A stretch of 9,801 nucleotides of DNA, from the NCBI GenBank assembly GCA_021732965.1, contig JAKFVZ010000317.1, positions 1 through 9,801 of the forward strand, given 5' to 3'. The DNA is from Reyranella sp. (lineage in GTDB: Bacteria; Pseudomonadota; Alphaproteobacteria; Reyranellales; Reyranellaceae). The translations under genes were made by a program, and so were the position numbers. This document shows, one piece after another, positions 1-5,822 of the stretch. The notes under the pieces were generated by a model, which was not told the DNA's origin, searched no databases, and saw only the letters and a program-made list of their open reading frames with translations. The stretch's first letter is position 1; the number at the start of each line of letters is the position of its first letter.

Positions 1-1206
1 GATCTCGGCAATCCCGCGACCAACGCCGATCCGTTCCCGGAGTTCGCGCGTCTGCGCGCCGAGGACCCGATCCACTGGTCGCCGGCCATGAAGGCCTGGA
101 TCATCACGCGCCATGCCGACGTGAAGCAGGTGGCGCTCAACAGGCAAATCTCGGCCGACCGGCTGACGCCCTTCTTCAAGGCCAATGCCGAGTACCAGCG
201 CGGCTCGATCGACAGCCTGGTTCGTTACCTCAATCACTGGATGGTGTTCCGCGATCCGCCCGACCACACACGGCTCAGGCGATTGTTCAACAAGGCCTTC
301 ACGCCGACCTCGGTCTCCAACCTGCGCCCCAGCATCGAGGGCATCGTCGCCCACCTGATCGACGGCATGGAAGCCAAGGCCCGGCGCGGAGAGACCGTCG
401 ACTACATCGCCGACTTCGCCTACCCGCTGCCCGCTTGCGTGATCATGGACCTGCTGGGCGTGCCGCGTGCCGACCTCGAACGGGTAAAGATCTGGTCCGA
501 CGACATCGCCCTGTTCATCGGCACGGCCCAGGTTGCCGGCAACAAGTACCTGCGTGCCGAAGCGGGCGCGAAGGCCATGTCGGACTATTTCCGCTGCCTG
601 GTCGAGGCGCGGACCGCCGAGCCGCGCGACGACATGATCAGCCATCTCGTGCTGGCGCGCGACGATCGCGATGCGCTCACGACCGACGAGATCATCGGCA
701 CCTGCATCCTGCTCCTGTTCGCCGGCCACGAAACGACCACCAATCTGATCGGCAACGGCTTTCTGTACGCGATGAGGAACCGCGATCAGTGGGAGAGACT
801 GATTGCCGACACCGGTCTGGCCGAGAGCGCCGTCGAGGAATTCCTGCGCTACGACGGCCCCTCGGGCGCCCTTGCCCGCGTCGCCGCCGCGGACCTCGAG
901 ATGGGCGGCAGGACCATTCGCCAGGGACAGCGCCTCTTCGCCTTCATGAACGCGGCCAACCGCGATCCCGAGGCGTTCGACGATCCCGAGCGATTCGACA
1001 TCGGCCGCGAACCCAATGCCCACCTCACCTTCGGTCACGGCATCCACTTCTGCCTGGGGGCGCCGCTCGCCCGCCTGGAGGCGCAGATTGCGACCATCCG
1101 GCTCGCGGAACGCCTTCCAGGCATCCGGCTTTCCGGCGGCGATCCGGAATGGCACGATTCGCTCATCCTGCGCGGCGTCAAGCGATTGCCGGTGCAGCTC
1201 GTCTAG
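1..1206 (+). CDS. Cytochrome P450, 5'-partial (start lies upstream of the window)
   Basis: Soluble bacterial cytochrome P450, a haem monooxygenase that needs electrons from a ferredoxin and ferredoxin reductase, neither of which is in view. The frame is open from base 1. The first visible residues (DLGNPATNADPFPEF, then RLRAEDPIHWSP) match the usual P450 N-terminal region, so the ATG at 88 is internal and only some 10-20 residues are probably missing. Counting from base 1, the I-helix oxygen-activation motif AGHET is at residues 241-245, the K-helix ExxR (EFLR) at 280-283, and the haem-binding motif FGHGIHFCLG has its thiolate cysteine at residue 351 (bases 1051-1053). All core P450 signatures are intact. 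The 401 visible residues fit a class I bacterial P450 of about 400-420. It lies 12 nt before the thiolase gene, suggesting co-transcription. The substrate is not readable; the neighbours suggest a hydrophobic, CoA-linked catabolic substrate such as a terpenoid, steroid or fatty acid (inference). Confidence 0.97.
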   Translation, partial: DLGNPATNADPFPEFARLRAEDPIHWSPAMKAWIITRHADVKQVALNRQISADRLTPFFKANAEYQRGSIDSLVRYLNHWMVFRDPPDHTRLRRLFNKAFTPTSVSNLRPSIEGIVAHLIDGMEAKARRGETVDYIADFAYPLPACVIMDLLGVPRADLERVKIWSDDIALFIGTAQVAGNKYLRAEAGAKAMSDYFRCLVEARTAEPRDDMISHLVLARDDRDALTTDEIIGTCILLLFAGHETTTNLIGNGFLYAMRNRDQWERLIADTGLAESAVEEFLRYDGPSGALARVAAADLEMGGRTIRQGQRLFAFMNAANRDPEAFDDPERFDIGREPNAHLTFGHGIHFCLGAPLARLEAQIATIRLAERLPGIRLSGGDPEWHDSLILRGVKRLPVQLV

Positions 1207-1218
1207 GGAGATCTCGGC

Positions 1219-2421
1219 ATGACCTCTGGGATTCGCGACAAGGTCGCCATCGTCGGCATGGGCTGCACGCGCTTCGGCGAGCACTGGGACAAGGGTGCCG
1301 AGGAGTTGATGGTCGGCGCCTTCGAGGAGGCGATCGCCGACGCCGGCATCGAGCGCAAGCGGATCGATGCGGCCTGGCTTGCGACGTGCCTCGACGAGGT
1401 CCATGTCGGCAAGTCGGGCTTGCCGCTCTCCGAGACGCTGCGGTTCGACTACATCCCCGTCAGCCGCGTGGAGAACTACTGCGCCTCCGGCTCCGATGCC
1501 TTCCGGTCGGCGGTCTATGCCGTCGCGGCCGGCGCCTGCGACATGGCCCTGGCGCTGGGCGTCGAGAAACTGAAGGACACTGGCTTCGGTGGCCTGCCCG
1601 GCCTCAATGCCGGCTCCACCCCGCCGCTATGGTGGGCGAACCTCACGGCCCCCGGCAGCTTCGCCCAGCTCGCCTCGGCCTATCGCGCCAAGCACGGCGT
1701 CAGCCGGGACGAGCTCAAGCGGGCGATGGCCCACATATCGGTCAAGAGCCACGCCAACGGCGTCAAGAATCCCAAGGCTCACCTGCAGCGTGCGATTACC
1801 GAAGCCGACGTGCTGAACGCACCACTGATCGCCGATCCGCTGGGCCTCTATGATTGCTGCGGCGTGAGCGACGGCGCGGCCGCCGCCATCGTCACCACGC
1901 CCGAGATCGCGCGCAGCCTCGGCAAGAAGGACATCGTCTCGGTCAAGGCGCTCCAGATCGCGGGCTCCAATGGCATCGAGGAGCAGCACAATAGCTGGGA
2001 CGGAAGCTATTTCGCCACGGCCCGGGTCGCCGCCCAGCGCGCCTACCGCGAGGCCGGTATCGACCGTCCGCGCGAGCAGCTCAGCCTCGTCGAATGCCAC
2101 GACTGCTTCTCCGTCACCGAACTGGTGACGCTGGAAGACCTGTTCATCTCGCCGGAAGGCGGCGCGGTCCGCGACGTGCTCGACGGTTTCTACGATTCGG
2201 ACGGCAAGGTGCCGTGCCAGATCGATGGCGGCCTGAAATGCTTCGGCCACCCGATCGGCGCCTCCGGCATCCGCATGATCTACGAGATGTATCTGCAGCT
2301 GCAGGGCCGCGCCGGCGCCCGGCAGCGTCCCGACGTGCGCCTTGGTCTCACCCATAATCTCGGCGGTTTTCCGGCGCGCAACGTTTGTTCGGTTGCCATC
2401 GTCGGCGCCCTCGGCGCCTGA
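1219..2421 (+). CDS. SCP2/SCP-x-type thiolase (acetyl-CoA acyltransferase family)
   Basis: Thiolase-fold enzyme of 400 aa that would cleave or form a 3-ketoacyl-CoA in a beta-oxidation-like pathway. Visible motifs: an N-terminal thiolase strand (VAIVGMGCTRFGEH, residues 9-22), the nucleophilic cysteine at C88 in VENYCASGSDAF, the SCP2-type signature HDCF at 294-297, GHPIGASG with H344, and HNLGG at 379-383 where classical thiolases have CxGxG. HDCF and the missing second CxG cysteine place it with SCP2/SCP-x thiolases rather than FadA or PhaA. C88 is present, so true thiolase chemistry is plausible, unlike the steroid retro-aldolases of the same fold, which as I recall lack it. The start is supported by GGAG at 1207-1210, 8 nt before the ATG. 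It sits between the P450 and the MDR gene. Many bacterial relatives are paired with a small DUF35/OB-fold protein; none is seen here. Confidence 0.93.
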   Translation: MTSGIRDKVAIVGMGCTRFGEHWDKGAEELMVGAFEEAIADAGIERKRIDAAWLATCLDEVHVGKSGLPLSETLRFDYIPVSRVENYCASGSDAFRSAVYAVAAGACDMALALGVEKLKDTGFGGLPGLNAGSTPPLWWANLTAPGSFAQLASAYRAKHGVSRDELKRAMAHISVKSHANGVKNPKAHLQRAITEADVLNAPLIADPLGLYDCCGVSDGAAAAIVTTPEIARSLGKKDIVSVKALQIAGSNGIEEQHNSWDGSYFATARVAAQRAYREAGIDRPREQLSLVECHDCFSVTELVTLEDLFISPEGGAVRDVLDGFYDSDGKVPCQIDGGLKCFGHPIGASGIRMIYEMYLQLQGRAGARQRPDVRLGLTHNLGGFPARNVCSVAIVGALGA

Positions 2422-2434
2422 TACAAAGCCCTTC

Positions 2435-3442
2435 ATGAAGGCAATGATCTGCCGCCAGTGGGGCGGCCCCGAAGACCTGCGGCTCGAAGAAGTCGAGTCG
2501 CTCCCGTTGAAGGCCGGCCAGGTACGCATCCGCGTCCACGCGGCCGGCGTCAGCTTCGCCACGACCCTGATCATCGCGGGCAAGTACCAGCGCCGCCCGC
2601 CCTTCCCCTTCGCGCCCGGCACCGAGGCGGCGGGCGTCGTCACGGAGGTCGATGCGGCCTGCAAACGGATCAAGGTCGGCGACGAGGTCGTGGCCGTGCT
2701 CGACTGGGGCGGCCTGGCCGAGGAGGTGGTGGCGCACGAGGTCAACGTCTTCCCCAAGCCGCGCAACGTCGGCTTCGTCGAGGCGATCCAGCTCGCCATC
2801 TCCTACCCGACCTCGGCCGGCGCGCTCACCTGGCCCGAGGCGCTGGACGTGCAGTCCGGGCACACATTGCTGGTGCATGCCGCGGCCGGCGGCGTCGGCA
2901 TGGCGGCGGTCGAGATCGGCAAGATCCTGGGCGCGACGGTAATCGCCACGGCGGGCGGCCCGCGCAAGACCGAGTTCGCGAAGGCACACGGTGCCGATCA
3001 TGTGATCGACTACAACGCGACCGACTTCCGGGAAGAGGTCCTCAGGATCACCGGCGGGCGTGGCGTCGACCGCGTCTACGATCCGGTCGGCGGCGATGTC
3101 TTCACGCAATCCCTGCGCTGCATGGCGGTGGGCGGACGGATCTGCCCCATCGGCTTTGCCAGCGGCACGATCCCGCAAATCCCGGCCAACATCCTGCTGG
3201 TGAAGACGCTGGCCGTGATGGGCTTCAACTACGGCTACTATGTCGGCTGGAGCCCGCACGACGCGCGCTTCGAGGAGGCGCCGCGCACCTACGCTCTCGC
3301 CGAGCGCATCCGCGGCTGGTGCGAGCAGGGGCATTGCCGGCCGCATGTCGACCGCACCTTCGCCCTTCCCGAAGCGCCGCAGGCGATGCGTGCACTGCTG
3401 GAGCGCAGCGTGACCGGCCGCGTGGCGATCGTGATGGGCTGA
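2435..3442 (+). CDS. Zinc-free quinone oxidoreductase-like MDR protein (NADPH-dependent)
   Basis: Medium-chain dehydrogenase/reductase of 335 aa resembling NADPH:quinone oxidoreductases and enoyl reductases. It probably reduces a quinone or an activated C=C bond with NADPH in the cytoplasm. The N-terminal GroES-like domain begins MKAMICRQWGGPEDL and holds the PGTEAAGVV strand (residues 61-69). The nucleotide-binding motif AAGGVGMAAVEIG is at about 150-162, followed by a second Rossmann strand (ATVIATAGG) and HGADHVIDY at 185-193. The four-cysteine structural zinc cluster and catalytic zinc ligands of alcohol dehydrogenases are absent, which defines the zinc-free branch. I chose the ATG at 2435 because MKAMICRQWG is the typical family N-terminus; an upstream in-frame start at 2342 would lie inside the thiolase gene. 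No good Shine-Dalgarno is visible, and the start is 13 nt past the thiolase stop, so translational coupling is likely. The substrate is unknown. Confidence 0.92.
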   Translation: MKAMICRQWGGPEDLRLEEVESLPLKAGQVRIRVHAAGVSFATTLIIAGKYQRRPPFPFAPGTEAAGVVTEVDAACKRIKVGDEVVAVLDWGGLAEEVVAHEVNVFPKPRNVGFVEAIQLAISYPTSAGALTWPEALDVQSGHTLLVHAAAGGVGMAAVEIGKILGATVIATAGGPRKTEFAKAHGADHVIDYNATDFREEVLRITGGRGVDRVYDPVGGDVFTQSLRCMAVGGRICPIGFASGTIPQIPANILLVKTLAVMGFNYGYYVGWSPHDARFEEAPRTYALAERIRGWCEQGHCRPHVDRTFALPEAPQAMRALLERSVTGRVAIVMG

Positions 3443-3462
3443 CGGACTACTTCTTCGTCAGC
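3438..3462. terminator. Stem-loop across the convergent stop codons; possible bidirectional terminator
   Basis: GCTGACG (3438-3444) is the exact reverse complement of CGTCAGC (3456-3462). The stem extends inward by one G-T and one A-T pair, giving 9 bp with a 7-nt loop. The TGA of the MDR gene (3440-3442) lies in one arm and the TAG of the secreted-protein gene (3447-3449) lies in the loop. Neither strand has a run of T after the stem, so this is not a textbook intrinsic terminator. Its location at a 4-nt convergent junction suggests a role in ending both transcripts, which is inference. Confidence 0.45.
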
Positions 3463-3812
3463 ATGCCTTCGAAGACGCAGTACCCATCGAGCTTGATCCT
3501 CGAATCGCCGTCCTTGATCTGACCGATGACGTCCATCATGCCGCCGCCGCCGACCATGGCGGCGGTCTTGATGGCACCGTTCCTGCCGAGGGTGGTCTGG
3601 AAAGCGCGCTCCGGCCGGCCTTCCTGCTGGAACCTTCCCTTGACGTCACCGCCGTCGACGGTGACCTCGATCACCATCTTGTAGGTCGGGCACTTGCCGC
3701 TGCCGGGGACATTCTTGCCATAGCCCGTCCAGGCATAGACGACGGGCTCGGCCTGCGCCGCACCGGCAGCAAGCAGGAGGGCCACGGTGGTTACTGCAAA
3801 GGTCCGGCTCAT
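3447..3812 (-). CDS. Small secreted protein of unknown function (121 aa)
   Basis: I do not recognise a family. The N-terminus is a clear Sec signal peptide: MSRTF, a hydrophobic core (VTTVALLLAAGA) and a signal peptidase I site AQA|EP after residue 22. The mature part is about 99 aa with two cysteines (C41 and C112), which could form one disulfide in the periplasm. It looks beta-rich, with alternating polar and hydrophobic strands (MVIEVTVDG, VKGRFQQEG, SRIKLDGYCVF) and a Gly/Met patch VGGGGMMDV near 87-95, suggesting a small beta-barrel or beta-sandwich (inference). GGAG on the minus strand (3820-3823), 7 nt upstream of the ATG, supports the start. It lies 67 nt downstream of the crotonase gene on the same strand and may share its transcript. 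It converges with the MDR gene, 4 nt apart. Confidence 0.82.
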   Translation of the reverse strand: MSRTFAVTTVALLLAAGAAQAEPVVYAWTGYGKNVPGSGKCPTYKMVIEVTVDGGDVKGRFQQEGRPERAFQTTLGRNGAIKTAAMVGGGGMMDVIGQIKDGDSRIKLDGYCVFEGMLTKK

Positions 3813-3879
3813 CGAGGGGCTCCGGTGGAGGCAGTCGTCGAAAGCGAGATCAGCCAGATCCGTCGAGGAAATCGCCGTG

Positions 3880-4710
3880 CTATCGGCCCGTGAAGTTGGG
3901 CTCCCGCTTCTCCAGGAATGACTTGATGCCTTCCTTCATGTCCTCCGTCTGCATCAGCGGCAGGAGCTGCAGGAAGACATGATGGACATGCTCGTTGAAA
4001 GGTTCGTTCCATGCCATGCGCATCATCCTCTTGGCGGCCTGGATGGCGAGCGGCGCATTGGCTGCGATCTCCAGCGCGAGTTCGCGCGCCGCGCCCATCA
4101 CCTCCCCGTCCGCCACGACGCGGTTCACCAGGCCGATCTCCAGCGACTGGGCCGCGCTCAGCGTGCGGCCGGTGAAGATCAGCTCGGACGCCTTCGCCCA
4201 GCCCAGCATGCGCGGCAGGTACCAGGTGCCACCCGACTCGGGCAGCACGCCACGCTTGGCGTAGGACGCCGCGAGCTTGGCCGACTGCGTCATCACCCGG
4301 ATGTCGGCGCCCAGCGCCAGGTCGAGCCCGTAGCCGGCGGCCGAGCCGTTGAGGGCGCATATCACCGGCTTGTCCATCGCATGCAGGACCGGCGGTGGCG
4401 TGTTGCGCAGATCGATGTTGGTCGGCGTCGCGCCCGAGCCGACGCTGAGATTGTCGGTGCCCTTGTTCTGCGCCTCGAGGTTCAGGCCGGCGCAGAAGGC
4501 GCGGCCGGTGCCGGTCAGGATCACCACCCGGACGGCGCGGTCCTCGTTGGCTTTCACCAGTGCATCGGTGAGCTGCTTCAGCATCGGACCTGAAATCGTG
4601 TTCATGCGCTGCGGCGCATTCAGCGTGACGGTCGCGATCGCACCGTCGACGGCGTAGAGCAATTCCTCGGGCAATACCGAAGCTGTGGGCTGGGCCGCAA
4701 ACTGGCTCAT
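3880..4710 (-). CDS. Enoyl-CoA hydratase/isomerase family protein (crotonase fold) with altered catalytic residues
   Basis: Crotonase-superfamily protein of 276 aa that should bind an acyl-CoA in the cytoplasm. Visible motifs: the first oxyanion-hole segment GRAFCAGLNLE (residues 69-79), the second segment NGSAAGYGLDLALGADIRV (121-139), and LPESGGTWYLPRMLG (156-170), followed by a typical C-terminal helical region ending FLEKREPNFTGR. Aligned by eye to rat mitochondrial enoyl-CoA hydratase, its E144 falls on D130 here and E164 falls on Y150 (SYAKRG). The classical two-glutamate water-addition pair is therefore not conserved, and isomerase or other crotonase chemistry is as likely as hydration. 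A strong Shine-Dalgarno (GGGAGG on the minus strand, 4715-4720) supports the start. The gene is divergent from the aldolase gene and is followed by the small secreted-protein gene. It may belong to the same acyl-CoA catabolism as the P450 block (inference). Confidence 0.93.
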   Translation of the reverse strand: MSQFAAQPTASVLPEELLYAVDGAIATVTLNAPQRMNTISGPMLKQLTDALVKANEDRAVRVVILTGTGRAFCAGLNLEAQNKGTDNLSVGSGATPTNIDLRNTPPPVLHAMDKPVICALNGSAAGYGLDLALGADIRVMTQSAKLAASYAKRGVLPESGGTWYLPRMLGWAKASELIFTGRTLSAAQSLEIGLVNRVVADGEVMGAARELALEIAANAPLAIQAAKRMMRMAWNEPFNEHVHHVFLQLLPLMQTEDMKEGIKSFLEKREPNFTGR

Positions 4711-4714
4711 GTTT

Positions 4715-4720
4715 CCTCCC
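4715..4720 (-). promoter_or_regulatory. Ribosome binding site of the crotonase gene
   Basis: The minus strand reads GGGAGG followed by AAAC and ATG. This is the strongest Shine-Dalgarno in the window, although the 4-nt spacing is slightly short. It fixes the crotonase start at 4710. Confidence 0.7.
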
Positions 4721-4746
4721 TTTGGCGATTGCCGCTATGGTGGCTC

Positions 4747-4751
4747 AGGAG
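4747..4751 (+). promoter_or_regulatory. Ribosome binding site of the aldolase gene
   Basis: AGGAG lies 13 nt before the ATG at 4765, a long spacing. It supports that ATG over an upstream in-frame TTG at 4729, which would place AGGAG inside the coding region. Confidence 0.5.
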
Positions 4752-4764
4752 ATCAGAACACGCC

Positions 4765-5808
4765 ATGCAAAACCGTTTCATCGACCTTTACAGCGACACC
4801 AAGACCAAGCCCTCGCCCGGTATGCGGAAGGCCATGGCCGACGCCGAAGTCGGCGACGAGCAGAAGATGGAAGACCCCACGGTCAACCGCCTGCGCGACA
4901 AGATCTGCGAACTTCTCGGCAAGGAAGACGCGGTGTTCCTGCCGAGCGGCACCATGGGCAACCAGATCGCCATCCGCGTGCACTGCCGGCTGGGCGACGA
5001 GGTGATCGCCGACCGCACGGCCCACATCATCAACGCCGAGTCGGGTGGCACGGCCGCCAATGCCGGCGTCATGATCCGCATGGTCGACGGTCCCTATGGC
5101 GTGTTCACCGGCGAACAGGTCAAGGAAGCCCTGCGCGACCCGAACAGCCGCAATGCCCCGCGCTCGCGTCTCGTGTCGATCGAGAACACGTCGAACGGCG
5201 GCTGCGGCACGGTCTGGCCGCTCGCCACCATGCAGGGCGTGACCAAGGTTGCCCGGGGCGCCGGCCTCAGCCTGCACATGGACGGCGCGCGTCTGGCCAA
5301 CGCCTGCGTGCAGTCCGGCACCAAGGCGAGCGACTACGCCGCCTGCGTCGACTCGCTGTGGCTCGACTACACCAAGGGCCTGGGTGCGCCGGTCGGCGCC
5401 AGCCTGGCGGGCTCGAAGGAGTTCATCCACGAGGCCTGGCGGCAGAAGCAGATGCTGGGCGGGTCGATGCGGCAATCCGGCATCATCGCCGCCGCCGCGC
5501 TCTATGCGCTCGAGAACAACTGGGACCGGCTCGCCGAGGACCATGACAATGCCCGCCACCTCTCCGCGGGCCTCGCCAACATCAAGGGCGTGAAGATCGA
5601 CGTGCCGCGCATGGAGACCAACCTGGTCTTCTTCGAGGTGACCAAGCCCGGCTGGACGCCGCTGCGGCTGGTCGAAGCCTGCAAGGAGCGCGGCGTCGGT
5701 ATGGGTACTGCCGCCGGCAACCGCATCCGTGCCGTGACGCATCTCGACGTCAACAAGGCCGACATCGACAGTGCCCTGAAGGTGATCAGCGACGCGCTCG
5801 CCGCCTGA
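4765..5808 (+). CDS. Threonine aldolase / beta-eliminating lyase family protein (PLP-dependent)
   Basis: Fold-type I PLP enzyme of 347 aa related to low-specificity L-threonine aldolases, which split beta-hydroxy-amino acids into glycine and an aldehyde in the cytoplasm. Visible landmarks: an N-terminal LYSDTKTKPSPGM segment (residues 8-20), MEDPTVNRL (35-43), the phosphate-binding region LPSGTMGNQ (59-67), H87 in the AHIINAESGG segment expected to stack on the cofactor, HMDGAR (171-176) with D173 facing the pyridine nitrogen, the Schiff-base lysine K204 in YTKGLGAPVG, and the GGSMRQ segment downstream. Length matches the family. The usual aldolase motif VGDDVYGEDP reads VGDEQKMEDP here, so the active-site tyrosine of characterised threonine aldolases is replaced by lysine, and the substrate may differ. 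I chose the ATG at 4765 because the preceding 12 codons, from a TTG, do not look like the family N-terminus. It converges with the periplasmic-protein gene, 14 nt apart. Confidence 0.9.
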   Translation: MQNRFIDLYSDTKTKPSPGMRKAMADAEVGDEQKMEDPTVNRLRDKICELLGKEDAVFLPSGTMGNQIAIRVHCRLGDEVIADRTAHIINAESGGTAANAGVMIRMVDGPYGVFTGEQVKEALRDPNSRNAPRSRLVSIENTSNGGCGTVWPLATMQGVTKVARGAGLSLHMDGARLANACVQSGTKASDYAACVDSLWLDYTKGLGAPVGASLAGSKEFIHEAWRQKQMLGGSMRQSGIIAAAALYALENNWDRLAEDHDNARHLSAGLANIKGVKIDVPRMETNLVFFEVTKPGWTPLRLVEACKERGVGMGTAAGNRIRAVTHLDVNKADIDSALKVISDALAA

Positions 5809-5822
5809 GGGCTCTCGAAGGG

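Larger units (their letters stand above)
4711..4764. promoter_or_regulatory. Divergent intergenic region between the crotonase and aldolase genes
   Basis: This 54-bp spacer must carry the 5' ends of two divergent genes, unless their promoters reach into the coding regions. I see the two ribosome binding sites and an imperfect palindrome GGCGATTGCC (4724-4733). No convincing -35/-10 pair with 16-18 nt spacing is visible on either strand. Shared regulation is possible but unproven. Confidence 0.35.

Noticed and set aside
88..90. ATG at 88 as the true start of the P450
   Set aside because: The upstream in-frame codons from base 1 encode a typical P450 N-terminal segment, so the real start is outside the window.
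435..1853. A 472-codon + strand frame overlapping the P450 and thiolase genes
   Set aside because: Arg/Pro/His-rich out-of-frame translation across two genes with clear motifs.
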